64,000 bases of DNA from Clostridium chromiireducens (GTDB lineage Bacteria; Bacillota; Clostridia; Clostridiales; Clostridiaceae), in contig NZ_MZGT01000005.1 in assembly GCF_002029255.1 (NCBI RefSeq), forward strand, positions 62,001 to 126,000. The letters run 5' to 3'. Shown one piece after another: positions 9,418 to 19,031 of the stretch. Position 1 is the stretch's first letter; every line of letters starts with the position of its first letter. The notes under the pieces were generated by a model. The model did not search any database and had not been told where the DNA came from. It was given only the letters and a program-made list of their open reading frames with translations. Position numbers and translations under genes: made by a program.

Positions 9418-10287
9418 ATGAACATGGTTGAAATAGAATTAAATCCATACTTGGTCTATTGTCTATATGACGAATCAATAGCCACTCAAACTCCTGGAAA
9501 AGAATATAAATCTAGAGTAACTAGATACCATGAATTAGAATTTATCACCAATGGCTCTGGCACCATGAAGGTTAATGATACTGTCTATAATTTAAAACAA
9601 GGAGACTTATTCTATTATCCCCCAGATACAAAAATTACCGGAACAATGCCCTACGGGTATATACTAATAATATTTGACCCATATTTTAATCAGAAAAACT
9701 TTCTTCAATATCAGGAAGGGAGAAAGGCTTTAGGCGATGATTTAACTTGTGAAAGCAATGTGAGTATGGAAGCCCTACCTATACCTTTACATATTAATGT
9801 GAGTAATTTTAATATATATAAGTCTATATTCAAGAAGATTTTCACAAGCTTTGTAAGAGACGGCAATACTTTAGAAAATAAAATTGTTTTACTACAGCTC
9901 TTATTCGAGTTAAAGACTGAGCTATCTAAAACTTCTAATATTGATTCCTTCAGCACAAAATCTTATTATAAAAAAATAATGAAATGTTTAAAAAATATAG
10001 ACACTACACCTGAAACAAATTATTCTCTCAATGAATTAGCAACGGAAGTTGAATTGAGTAAGAATTTCTTATGCACTGCCTTTAAAGAAATTGTAGGAGT
10101 TACTATCTTCTCCTATATACATGAGAAGAGAATAGAAAAAGCGAAGGCCATGCTTATAGAAACTCAATCAAGTATAGAAGAAATTGCTCACCATTGCGGC
10201 TTCGAAAACATGTCCTATTTCTACAGAATGTTTAAACGATATACAGGAGCATCACCTTCTAACTATAGACAACATTACAGACTATAA
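9418..10287 (+). CDS. AraC-family transcriptional regulator
   Basis: A 289-residue regulator with a cupin-type N-terminal half (RYHELEFITNGSGTMKVNDT, about residues 38-57) and a C-terminal AraC double helix-turn-helix (about 185-289) with FENMSYFYRMFKRYTGASPSNYR. It is divergent from the GH43 beta-xylosidase across 197 bp that contain partially symmetric AT-rich words, so regulation of that gene is likely. It is not a close copy of the regulator at 6745. Confidence 0.9.
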   Translation: MNMVEIELNPYLVYCLYDESIATQTPGKEYKSRVTRYHELEFITNGSGTMKVNDTVYNLKQGDLFYYPPDTKITGTMPYGYILIIFDPYFNQKNFLQYQEGRKALGDDLTCESNVSMEALPIPLHINVSNFNIYKSIFKKIFTSFVRDGNTLENKIVLLQLLFELKTELSKTSNIDSFSTKSYYKKIMKCLKNIDTTPETNYSLNELATEVELSKNFLCTAFKEIVGVTIFSYIHEKRIEKAKAMLIETQSSIEEIAHHCGFENMSYFYRMFKRYTGASPSNYRQHYRL

Positions 10288-10402
10288 TATTAGGTACAAC
10301 AAAAAGGGACTATACAAAACTTATCAATTTCTAATTAAATCTGATAAATTTTATATAATCCTTTAAAACTCTTAAAGTATTGATATCACAGTATTTTCTT
10401 TT

Positions 10403-10492
10403 TGGCGGAGAGAAGGGGATTTGAACCCCTGATAGAGTTGCCCCTATACACGCTTTCCAGGCGTGCTCCTTCGACCACTCGGACATCTCTCC
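10403..10492 (-). tRNA. tRNA-Ser (anticodon GGA)
   Basis: A 90-nt cloverleaf with acceptor arms GGAGAGA and TCTCTCC, a long variable arm as in serine tRNAs, T-arm GGTTCAAATCC and encoded CCA. The anticodon loop reads CTGGAAA, giving anticodon GGA for UCC/UCU. It lies downstream of tadA on the same strand. Confidence 0.96.
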
Positions 10493-10576
10493 ATATAGTA
10501 TAATTGGCATTTAATGCTTTCTTATAATATCATATAATTATTTTCAATTCAACTGGATATTTTTAATTCTATTAGA

Positions 10577-11020
10577 TTAACCCATCCTTCTATTTGCAAA
10601 AAATTCTGTAAGCATATCTGAACATCCTTTATCATACATCCATTTTACACTTACAAATGAGTTTAATTCTCTGCTTTCTAACAAATTTATTATTGAACCA
10701 CAGGCTCCCATATCCTTATTGAAAGTTCCTATGTAAACCTTAGATATTCTACTCTGAACAATAGCACTAGCGCACATAGGACAAGGTTCTAAAGTCACAT
10801 ACATTTCACTGCCATTTAGCCTCCAGTCTCCAATATTCTTTGATGCTTCTTTAATTGCTATAATTTCTGCATGAGCTGTACTATCATTTAGAGATTCTTT
10901 TAAGTTATGAGCTTTTCCTATTATCACTCCATCTTTAACTATTACTACTCCCACTGGAATCTCACCTTTTCTCATCGCTACCCTTGCCTCACTCTTTGCC
11001 ATTTCTAAAAAATCATTCAT
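10577..11020 (-). CDS. tadA: tRNA-specific adenosine deaminase
   Basis: A 147-residue zinc deaminase that converts A34 to inosine in the anticodon of tRNA-Arg(ACG). The zinc site is complete: HAEIIAIKEA (His and catalytic Glu) and PCPMCASAIVQ (two Cys). The length is normal for TadA. The ATG has an AGAGG box upstream. The tRNA-Ser gene follows on the same strand, 84 bp downstream. Confidence 0.93.
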   Translation of the reverse strand: MNDFLEMAKSEARVAMRKGEIPVGVVIVKDGVIIGKAHNLKESLNDSTAHAEIIAIKEASKNIGDWRLNGSEMYVTLEPCPMCASAIVQSRISKVYIGTFNKDMGACGSIINLLESRELNSFVSVKWMYDKGCSDMLTEFFANRRMG

Positions 11021-11180
11021 CTACTTTACCTCTATTATAAATTTCTTAACCAAACTGTTCATATTGTTTGTTCCTTTTCTTAATACCTCGACATATACTA
11101 TAAATTATAAAATCATAAAGCTTTTTACTCATCTATATTATTAACTATAATCATAAATCACAAAAAATTAAACAAAAAAC

Positions 11181-11223
11181 ATAGAAGGGATACTATTAAT
11201 TTATTAACAATACGCCCTTCTAT
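11181..11223 (-). terminator. Terminator after the CNNM/CBS gene
   Basis: Minus-strand hairpin with 9-bp arms ATAGAAGGG and CCCTTCTAT around a long AT-rich loop, followed by GTTTTTTG. It lies 58 bp beyond the stop of the CNNM gene. Confidence 0.75.
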
Positions 11224-11280
11224 CCAAATTATTTCTAGTTATTTCATGAATCTAATTTTATTTTTGATCTATCATTTCTC

Positions 11281-12558
11281 TTAAATATCTACAGCTACTT
11301 GTCTTTCTCCAATATTTATAATGATCCGGACTCTTTTAATTCTATTCTTTTCGATCTCTTCAGCAATAAATTTAATACTATTAACTATGACCTCTTCTTG
11401 TTCCTCTGGCATTCTGCCAAGGTCTCCAATCATAAGTCCACCTACTGAGTCAAACTCTTCTGAATCTATATTAAGCCCTATTAAGTCACTTATATCATTA
11501 ATTCTAAAGCTTCCATCAACAATATACTCATTATCATTAATAACTACAACAGATTGATTTTCCTCATCATACTCATCTTCAATATCTCCAACAATCTCTT
11601 CAACTAAATCTTCTATAGTTACCAATCCCACTGTGCCACCATATTCATCTAGTACTACTGCCATATGATTTCTCGTTTTATTCATTTCCTTAAATAATTC
11701 TGCAATTTTTTTGAACTCAAACGTATGGTACGGTTCCCTTATATACTTTGAAACCTTAAAGTCTTTTCGTGGATTTTCAATCATAGCAAGGTCTTTTATG
11801 TTTAAGATACCAACAATATTATCTATTGTCTGGTTATATACTGGTATTCTTGAGAACTGTTCACTTTTTATAATACCCATTACCTCATCATAGCTTGATT
11901 CCTCATCAATTGAAATAATGTCAACTCTTTGAACCATTATATCTTTTACCTGTAAATCTGCAAACTCAAATACATTGAATATCATTTCCTTTTCAACATT
12001 TTCTAAAACGCCTTCCTCTTCACTTACCCCAACCATAGTCTTTAATTCTTCTTCAGTTATAAAGGATCTTATTTCATTAGGGTCTCCACCAAAAAGTTTA
12101 ATAAAAAATGAAGAAATAGTAGTAAAAATATATACTAATGGACTAAATATTATTACTACAACTTCTATAGGTTTTGCAACAATTAGAGCAATAGTTTCTG
12201 ATTTCTGCTTTGCTATAGACTTCGGAGTTATCTCTCCAAAAATTAATACTAAAATAGTTATAATCCCAGTTGCTATTCCAACTCCAGTATTACCAAATAT
12301 ATTTGTTGCGATAACAGTCGCCATTGCTGATGCTGCTATATTAGCCACACTATTTCCTATTAAAATTGCTCCTAAAAGTTTATTTGGATCTTCAATAAGC
12401 CTCTCCACTAATTTAGCTCCTGGAACCTTTTCCTCTGCCATATGCCTCAGCCTTATTCTACTTAAGGACATTAATGCTGTTTCGGAAGCCGAGAAGAAAC
12501 TAGATAATACAATTAATATAACCAAACTAGTCAACTGCCACGTATAATTGGGGCCCAA
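11281..12558 (-). CDS. CNNM/CorC-family membrane transporter with CBS domains
   Basis: A 425-residue protein with the DUF21 membrane domain (about 1-190, three to four helices, signature SASETALMSLSRIRLRHM), a CBS pair (about 200-325, including RVDIISIDEESSYDEVMGII) and a C-terminal CorC/HlyC domain (about 340-425). Relatives export magnesium or cobalt ions; older annotations call them hemolysins. The frame opens with TTG at 12558 (residues MGPNYTW), preceded by an AGGAG box; no ATG fits, so the start is less sure than the rest. Confidence 0.85.
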   Translation of the reverse strand: MGPNYTWQLTSLVILIVLSSFFSASETALMSLSRIRLRHMAEEKVPGAKLVERLIEDPNKLLGAILIGNSVANIAASAMATVIATNIFGNTGVGIATGIITILVLIFGEITPKSIAKQKSETIALIVAKPIEVVVIIFSPLVYIFTTISSFFIKLFGGDPNEIRSFITEEELKTMVGVSEEEGVLENVEKEMIFNVFEFADLQVKDIMVQRVDIISIDEESSYDEVMGIIKSEQFSRIPVYNQTIDNIVGILNIKDLAMIENPRKDFKVSKYIREPYHTFEFKKIAELFKEMNKTRNHMAVVLDEYGGTVGLVTIEDLVEEIVGDIEDEYDEENQSVVVINDNEYIVDGSFRINDISDLIGLNIDSEEFDSVGGLMIGDLGRMPEEQEEVIVNSIKFIAEEIEKNRIKRVRIIINIGERQVAVDI

Positions 12559-12811
12559 AAATGATCACTCTCCTAATACTGCAAATTTTTAATACATACT
12601 ATTATATTGAAAATCAATGTAAGCAAATTTCAATAATTAATATTATATTTATTATTGTAGAATTAAAATCATTCTTATTTTTACAGCTTAATTCTATAAA
12701 TCTCTCATAGTACATTATCATAAGAATAAAAAAAGAATATCTCAAAATAGCATATTCAATAACTATTTTAAAATACTCTTATAAACTTAAAATAAGCTGC
12801 TCTTTATATGC

Positions 12812-13753
12812 CTAGTCATTCAATTGATTTAATGTAGGCATTGAAGCTATTGCTCCATAGTTAGTACATGTAATTGCACCAACTTTATTTGCAAATGAGA
12901 TAATATCAATCCATTTTTCAAGGCTTATATCTTTTTTGTATTGAATATCAGATACTTGTTTAAGTACGGCTCCAACAAAAGCATCCCCTGCACCTGTTGA
13001 ATCTACTTGCTTTATTTCTATTGATGGTATTATTTTATTTTGTCCATTAACACTTAAGTAAGTTCCCTTAGCACCTAAAGTGATAGTTACAACCTTAACC
13101 CCTAAATCATGTAACTTATTAACCCCAGTTTCTATATCCTTTTCCTTAGTAATTAAATACAATTCTTCATCACTTAATTTAGTAAAATCACTTTCTCTTA
13201 AAAACTTAATACAATCCTCAACAAATAATTCTAATTTATCTGGAGTAATCAAAGCATCACGATAATTAGGATCAAAGGATACATAAATATCATTAGATTT
13301 TGCATAGTCTAATAATTTAAAGTAAGTCTCTTTTAATTCTCCTTCTAAAAATCCTGTAGCTGATCCAAAGTGAATTATATCTGATTCACTTATTTTTGAT
13401 AAGTCAATATTTTCAAATGAGTATTCCCCATCACTGCCTCTTAAAAAGTCAAAGTTACGCTCTCCATTTGCATCAATTCCAACTAACGCAATTGTGGTAC
13501 TTCCCTTCTCCACTGCCATTTCAGTATTTATATTTAAATCCTTTAGAAGTTCAATTAAATGCTTTCCAAAGAAATCATCTCCTACTTGACCTAAAAAATA
13601 AGCATTTCCTTCAAGCTTAGATATACTTGCAGCTACATTAGCTGGTGCTCCTCCAGCCTTCTTTTCAAATTTTTCTCCATCTTTTAGTCCCTTATTATCA
13701 ACACAAACCATATCAATTAAAAGTTCACCAATGCAAAAAATATTATTATTCAT
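12812..13753 (-). CDS. scrK: Fructokinase (PfkB family)
   Basis: A 313-residue ribokinase-family sugar kinase that phosphorylates the fructose released from sucrose-6-phosphate. Both PfkB signatures are present: GGAPANVAASISKL (about 33-46) and DSTGAGDAFVGAVL (about 250-263), with the catalytic Asp in GAGD. Its start overlaps the end of scrB by 8 bp. It is the last gene of scrARBK. Confidence 0.93.
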   Translation of the reverse strand: MNNNIFCIGELLIDMVCVDNKGLKDGEKFEKKAGGAPANVAASISKLEGNAYFLGQVGDDFFGKHLIELLKDLNINTEMAVEKGSTTIALVGIDANGERNFDFLRGSDGEYSFENIDLSKISESDIIHFGSATGFLEGELKETYFKLLDYAKSNDIYVSFDPNYRDALITPDKLELFVEDCIKFLRESDFTKLSDEELYLITKEKDIETGVNKLHDLGVKVVTITLGAKGTYLSVNGQNKIIPSIEIKQVDSTGAGDAFVGAVLKQVSDIQYKKDISLEKWIDIISFANKVGAITCTNYGAIASMPTLNQLND

Positions 13754-15203
13754 ACTTCACACTCCTTAAATACCATAAACTCAATTCATTAATCTTAACT
13801 TTATTATCATTTTTAATTTCAATTTCTAATTGTTCTTCTTTAGGAAAATACATTAAAGTTGTTACTTCCAATCCATCCTGATAATATATTTCAATAATTG
13901 AATTATCAATAAATATATTTAATCTTAATTCTTTCGGAGCTTTTAATTTAAACTTCCTGACTCCTTTTCCACCTATGTGCATGTTACTTCTATCAATGGT
14001 GCATACTTCGGTGTCTTTGTTATAAGTAAGTAATATATATTCACCCTTGAAATTAAATCTTATTTCTGTAAGTTTTGTATTCGACATTTCTAAATTCAAT
14101 ATTATCTCTGCACATCTTGAGTCTAAATTCAATTTATAATTATCACAAATCAGCCCGTTAACTTCTAGGGCTTTATCTTGTCTTAAATTTCTAAGTTCTT
14201 CAAGGGGCTTTTGATATATTACATTATCTTTATATTCTAAAACTCTAGGGATTGTAAGTGAATACATCCATCCATATTCAGACGTTGGGTACTCAACGTC
14301 CTTGTCCGGCATTCCTATCCATCCAAGCATTATATTCCTATTATCCTGAGAGAATACTTGTGGTGCATACAAATCAAAACCCATATCTAGTTCTTTAAAT
14401 TCATCATGATTTTTTAGTTTAACTTCCTCTAAGTCCAAGCTACCTATTACATAGCCTGACTGATGTATATTTTGATTCTTAAATTCTTCGCATTCTAATC
14501 CTTGTGGTGAAAATATGAATACGCATTTGTCTTCATTCACATTTAATATATTTGGACACTCCCACATATATCCGAAATCTTTCATATCAGTGTTTAGCTC
14601 ACCGAGTAAATCCCATTTTTCAGCATCCCCTGATTTATAAAGTAAAACTCTTCCTCTTAAATCATTATTTTGGGCGCCAAGTAACATATAGTAAGTATTA
14701 TCTTTCATGAATATATAAGGATCTCTAAAGTGAGCCGTATACCCATCAGGCTGCCTTTTAATGACTACTCCTTTTTTCGTAACCGTTCCGTCTTCATGAT
14801 ATGTTGCTACACACTGATAGGACTCCCTTTGGTCATTTTCACCTTTTACATTTCCTGTGTAATATAATCTTAATTCATCATCTTTGACTAATCCACAACC
14901 TGAATAACAGCCATCCTTATCAAACCAATCTTCAGGCTTTAACACTACTTTAGGCTGAGTAAAACTAATAAAATCAGCTGTCGTTACTAAGCCCCAATGT
15001 TTTGTTTTATGTTCACACCCAAACGGATTCCATTGATAGAATATATGAAAACTATCATTATAATAACTTAATCCATTTGGATCATTAACTAAACCAAAAG
15101 GCATCTCAATATGGAAGTTATTTCTCCACATATTTCTTTCATTACTTCTGTAATAATTCTCCAAATTATTATTGATTTCCTGGTACGATTTCTGGTCTAG
15201 CAT
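13746..15203 (-). CDS. scrB: Sucrose-6-phosphate hydrolase (GH32)
   Basis: A 485-residue GH32 enzyme that splits sucrose-6-phosphate into glucose-6-phosphate and fructose. The nucleophile Asp is in VNDPNG (near residue 40), the stabiliser in FRDPYIF and the acid Glu in WECPNIL. It is cytosolic. It is 22 bp downstream of scrR and overlaps scrK by 8 bp, consistent with one operon. Confidence 0.94.
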   Translation of the reverse strand: MLDQKSYQEINNNLENYYRSNERNMWRNNFHIEMPFGLVNDPNGLSYYNDSFHIFYQWNPFGCEHKTKHWGLVTTADFISFTQPKVVLKPEDWFDKDGCYSGCGLVKDDELRLYYTGNVKGENDQRESYQCVATYHEDGTVTKKGVVIKRQPDGYTAHFRDPYIFMKDNTYYMLLGAQNNDLRGRVLLYKSGDAEKWDLLGELNTDMKDFGYMWECPNILNVNEDKCVFIFSPQGLECEEFKNQNIHQSGYVIGSLDLEEVKLKNHDEFKELDMGFDLYAPQVFSQDNRNIMLGWIGMPDKDVEYPTSEYGWMYSLTIPRVLEYKDNVIYQKPLEELRNLRQDKALEVNGLICDNYKLNLDSRCAEIILNLEMSNTKLTEIRFNFKGEYILLTYNKDTEVCTIDRSNMHIGGKGVRKFKLKAPKELRLNIFIDNSIIEIYYQDGLEVTTLMYFPKEEQLEIEIKNDNKVKINELSLWYLRSVKYE

Positions 15204-15225
15204 CTTTTCCTCTTCTCCTATTAAT

Positions 15226-16218
15226 TTATTTAATCCCCCTTACACTTTCTCTTTCAATTAATTTCAATGAAGTATCATTATTTTCTTTCAGCTCTCTTCC
15301 CTCTATTAAATCTAAAATTCCTTGAGCTGCTTTAATACCAATTAGTTCATAATCAAAAGCTACTGTTGTAAGTGTAGGGTATGAAACACTTCCTATATCA
15401 TATCCACCAAAACCTGCCACTGAAATCTCATCCGGAACCTTAATGTTATTTTCATGTAAATATCTAAGTATCCCTAAACAAATATTATCTGTTGCACAAA
15501 CTATAGCAGTTGGCTTATACTTCAATACTTCTTCTCCCTTGTTATATGCGCTAATAAATGAGAAGTCTGTTTCTATAAACTGAACATTACTCTCTGGATT
15601 ACCTTCCTTAACTGCATCGAAAAATCCATTTTTACGATCGACCCCTACAGCTTTATCCCATTCATTTACACCAATAAAAACAATATTAGTATGGCCCTTA
15701 GCTGTGAAGTAACTTCCCATCATCTTTCCAGCTTCATAATCGTCTATTTTTATATAATTGATGAATTCGTTCCTCTGACCTGTAAAAATAGTTGGAATAC
15801 TAAGTCTACTGATCAATTCAATATGTTTTTTAGTAATAGCCATAGAACTAATAATTATTCCGTCAACGCCTTGTTGATGCAAACTGTTAATATTTGACAA
15901 TTCCTTTTCTATATCTAGTTCACTAATTAAAATAATTCCTTGATATCCATTTTCCCTCAACTTTTTATTAATACCAGTTAAGACTTTACCTATTGTCACT
16001 GAATCAATTCTAGGAATTACAATCCCAACCAATCCACTTTTCTTAGTTTTTAGTCTTTTAGCAAAAAAATTTGTTTCAAATCCTGTCTTTTCAATTGCTT
16101 CTTTTATCTTTTTAGCATTCTCTTCACTAACATATCCATTATTTAAATACCTAGAAACACTGCTCTTAGATACATTGACCATATTAGCAATATCTTGAAT
16201 TGTAACTTTTCGATCCAT
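15226..16218 (-). CDS. scrR: LacI-family sucrose operon repressor
   Basis: A 330-residue LacI/GalR regulator: N-terminal helix-turn-helix VTIQDIANMVNVSKSSVSRYLN and hinge (1-60), then a periplasmic-binding-like sensor domain (about 60-325). I use ATG at 16218 because GGAGG precedes it by 6 nt; a GTG four codons earlier would lie inside that box. It lies between scrA and scrB, as in C. beijerinckii, where it represses the operon; that role is taken from family knowledge. Confidence 0.92.
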   Translation of the reverse strand: MDRKVTIQDIANMVNVSKSSVSRYLNNGYVSEENAKKIKEAIEKTGFETNFFAKRLKTKKSGLVGIVIPRIDSVTIGKVLTGINKKLRENGYQGIILISELDIEKELSNINSLHQQGVDGIIISSMAITKKHIELISRLSIPTIFTGQRNEFINYIKIDDYEAGKMMGSYFTAKGHTNIVFIGVNEWDKAVGVDRKNGFFDAVKEGNPESNVQFIETDFSFISAYNKGEEVLKYKPTAIVCATDNICLGILRYLHENNIKVPDEISVAGFGGYDIGSVSYPTLTTVAFDYELIGIKAAQGILDLIEGRELKENNDTSLKLIERESVRGIK

Positions 16219-16520
16219 ATTTTCCTCCACCTAAGCTTTAATTAATACTATTATATATCATTATTAAATATTATTAAAAAATAACTTATGGCTTTGTGAA
16301 ATTGAGCCTAGTTATTATATAAAAGCTTGCTTAATCTTATTTATATATAACATGATAGACTTAACAAAGACTATTTTCTACGATAAATCTATCTGATTTA
16401 TATTAGTATGAAATTCATGAAGCATATCTATTTTCTCATATACTAAAAAATATTAAGTGAATATTTTTCTTTGAGATTTTTTTATCAAAAATTATTTTGT
16501 AATATATTCTAAAAATATTT

Positions 16521-17876
16521 CTACTCTTCAGCCTTAAAAAAGAAGTAAGTTAAGCAAAATGCTACTGCTATTGCCACTCCATTTATGAGTAAATATCCAC
16601 CTAAATTGCTCACATACAATAACATTCCAGGTATAGCTGTAATTCCCATTCCTGTGCCAGCCAAATTAAGAATTGCTGCAAGCATACCACCTGCTGATCC
16701 TCCTGCACAACCAAAAGCGAATGGTTTTATAAATCTAAGATTAACACCAAATATTGCTGGTTCAGTAATTCCTAAGAATGCTGGAACTGCTGAAGAAATA
16801 TATAGTGAACGCTTCTTTTTATCTTTTGTCTTAAAAGCTACCGCTAAAGCTGCTGAACCCTGTGCAACAATGCCACAAGTTATCATTGCATTAAATGCAT
16901 CTTTTCCTGTACTTGATAGAAGTTCAACTTCTAATGCATTTAATGCATGGTGAACTCCTGTAACAACTATAAGTTGATGAACTCCTCCTATTATTAATCC
17001 TCCAATTCCAAATGGAAGGCTCATAAACATCTTGATTGCCCCAAAAATTAATTGTTCTGCATTATGCATTATTGGCCCAACTACTAGAAGCCCTAAAATC
17101 ATTGAAATTAACAATGTGATAAAAGGTGTAACTATTAAATCAAGAACATCTGGTACTACTTTTTTAAGAGCTTTTTGAGTCTTAGCCGCAATAATCCCTA
17201 GCACTAATGCTGGCAATACAGATCCTTGATATCCTACAACCGGAATACTTAATCCAAGTAATGAAAGATGTATTGGCTCAGCTGTTCCCCCTGCTACTGC
17301 ATAAGCATTCGGCAAACTCGGGGACACAAGCATCAATCCTATAACTATACCTATAACTGGCGTACCACCAAATTTTTTCATTGTTGACCAAGCGACTAAG
17401 GCTGGTAAAAATGCAAATGCTGTATCTGTTAGTACTTGAGTGAAAAGAACAAAGTTTTCATTCATTTGGACTCCTAAGTTTTGTATAAGTCCTCTTAATC
17501 CCATAAATAGTCCTGTTGCCACTAATACAGGAATTATTGGAACAAATACATCTCCAAATGTTCTAGATAATTTTTGTAATAATGACATATCGCTATATGC
17601 ATCTTCTTTAACACTAGAATTAGCTAAATCAGCTGATTCTCCAACTATTGCTGCGTAAACTTTGTTTACAAATCCAGTTCCCAATATTATTTGGTATTGT
17701 GCTGCTGCAAAAAATTGACCTTTAACTCCATCAATTGCCTCAATTGCTTTTTCATTAATTTTCTCTTTATCTTTAAGTATAAGCCTTAACCTAGTCGCAC
17801 AATGTTCTACGGATTTAATGTTCTCTTTCCCACCAATATGCTCTAAAATCTCTTTTGCTACTACTTGTTCTTTCAT
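16521..17876 (-). CDS. scrA: Sucrose PTS permease, EIIBC
   Basis: A 451-residue sucrose-specific EIIBC of the glucose superfamily. The EIIB domain (1-85) has the phosphorylated Cys26 in SVEHCATRLRL, and the EIIC domain (about 105-451) has about ten membrane spans with the motif GITEPAIFGVNLR. There is no EIIA domain, so an EIIA encoded elsewhere must donate phosphate. I chose the second ATG (17876), 9 nt after AGGAGG; the ATG at 17882 is too close to the box. First gene of scrARBK. Confidence 0.94.
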   Translation of the reverse strand: MKEQVVAKEILEHIGGKENIKSVEHCATRLRLILKDKEKINEKAIEAIDGVKGQFFAAAQYQIILGTGFVNKVYAAIVGESADLANSSVKEDAYSDMSLLQKLSRTFGDVFVPIIPVLVATGLFMGLRGLIQNLGVQMNENFVLFTQVLTDTAFAFLPALVAWSTMKKFGGTPVIGIVIGLMLVSPSLPNAYAVAGGTAEPIHLSLLGLSIPVVGYQGSVLPALVLGIIAAKTQKALKKVVPDVLDLIVTPFITLLISMILGLLVVGPIMHNAEQLIFGAIKMFMSLPFGIGGLIIGGVHQLIVVTGVHHALNALEVELLSSTGKDAFNAMITCGIVAQGSAALAVAFKTKDKKKRSLYISSAVPAFLGITEPAIFGVNLRFIKPFAFGCAGGSAGGMLAAILNLAGTGMGITAIPGMLLYVSNLGGYLLINGVAIAVAFCLTYFFFKAEE

Positions 17877-17907
17877 TAACATACCCCTCCTAATATAAAC
17901 TCATTCC

Positions 17908-17921
17908 CAAATCGTTTTCAT
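17908..17921 (-). promoter_or_regulatory. cre-like site upstream of scrA
   Basis: ATGAAAACGATTTG on the minus strand, near-identical to the site at 3181-3194. It lies about 30-45 bp upstream of the scrA start, where CcpA binding could block transcription. The 3' CA of the consensus is missing. Confidence 0.4.
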
Positions 17922-17927
17922 AAAACT

Positions 17928-18127
17928 ATGATACCAATTCCATATATGTCATGTCAATACTTTTTTCTAATTTTAATACTTCTCCTAATTCTGCCTCCTA
18001 TTCATATGAAAACCTCTACTTATATCTCTTTAAGCACTGTAAAAATAATATTCAGCTTACTCTTATTCTTTAAGCAAATTTTTCAATTATAAATTAAAAC
18101 TAATTTTATGATATCAGTTCCGTATAT
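17928..18127 (-). repeat. Two 20-bp direct repeats in the scrA promoter region
   Basis: Copies at 17928-17947 and 18108-18127 agree at 16 of 20 positions (core ATGATAnCAnTTCCnTATAT on the plus strand), 180 bp apart in the 356-bp gap upstream of scrA. They may bind ScrR or another regulator and allow looping. They lack the central CG usual for LacI-family operators, so the binding protein is uncertain. Nothing else recognisable lies in this gap. Confidence 0.4.
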
Positions 18128-18238
18128 ATTCTCTTAAATTCATAGTTTCTTTATTTTAACAAAAAAAAGAAAATCTATTCCCCATTTTTAATTAAAGGAA
18201 TAAATTCTCTTTCATGTATTTGTATTTTATATATTTAT

Positions 18239-18712
18239 TTAAAATGTCATTTTTTGAACATAAATTATTTTAACGATTTTCTCCATTTCTGCATTTAACG
18301 CTAATTGAACTCTTTTGTTATTGTTTAGCTCAAATGTATATATATTTAGGTCGCTTATATTGGTGTTATAATATGCTGCTACACCTTTTTTAAGTGCATT
18401 TTTTCTCTCAGTAGCATATACTCTTCTAACATCATCTTTATTAATTTTTTGGGCAATTTTTCTTCTGCTTGCATTATAAACTCTTGTTATAGTGATATCA
18501 CCGTTGAATAGCTCATATTCATAATCAATATACATTAAATAACTACCCACAAAAAATGCTATAGACACAATCGCTAATGCTATTGCAATTATAGGTAATG
18601 CAAAAACAAACATTATTGTAATTATCCCAAATACTATTGATAAATTTCTAAACATATTGCTAAGTCTCTTTGGTCTATCTGATGGAATAAATTGTTCTAA
18701 AACAACCTCCAT
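18239..18712 (-). CDS. Small membrane protein of unknown function
   Basis: A 157-residue protein with two adjacent hydrophobic segments (about residues 24-45 and 45-62) followed by a soluble C-terminal part with the sequence YEYELFNGDITITRVYNASR. It resembles Clostridium proteins filed as DUF6106, recalled rather than checked. The upstream AAAGGG box supports translation. It has no operon partner: scrA is 356 bp away and hcp 319 bp away. Function is not known. Confidence 0.75.
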   Translation of the reverse strand: MEVVLEQFIPSDRPKRLSNMFRNLSIVFGIITIMFVFALPIIAIALAIVSIAFFVGSYLMYIDYEYELFNGDITITRVYNASRRKIAQKINKDDVRRVYATERKNALKKGVAAYYNTNISDLNIYTFELNNNKRVQLALNAEMEKIVKIIYVQKMTF

Positions 18713-18920
18713 ATTTCCACCCCTTTCTCTTATCCTTATACTAAATATTTTAAAGTATTTATGGATAATATCAAGTATTATTATTTGTCCAAGCCATTAT
18801 ACTCAGTATTTAAATCTTTAATTTTTGTGAGATATTACATAATTTTATAGCCACTACATGATTCAATAACTTCTTAGTTCTTAAGCTTTATTTTTATTTA
18901 AAAAATTTTATGGAAAATAA

Positions 18921-18955
18921 GAAACCCTAACTGCGATTTCACAGTTAGGATTTAT
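18921..18955 (-). terminator. Terminator after hcp
   Basis: Minus-strand hairpin with 8-bp arms CCTAACTG and CAGTTAGG (18942-18949 and 18926-18933) followed by GTTTCTTATTTT. It is 83 bp past the hcp stop codon. Confidence 0.7.
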
Positions 18956-19031
18956 AATATAAATATAATATATAGATTGGGTGCGAAATTATTGGTTTTG
19001 TTGGACTTTAATTTTATGAATTAACGCTTTC

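Noticed and set aside
11975-12547. 190-codon ORF on the plus strand
   Set aside because: It lies wholly opposite the CNNM/CBS gene, has low-complexity hydrophobic composition and no ribosome site; it is a shadow frame.
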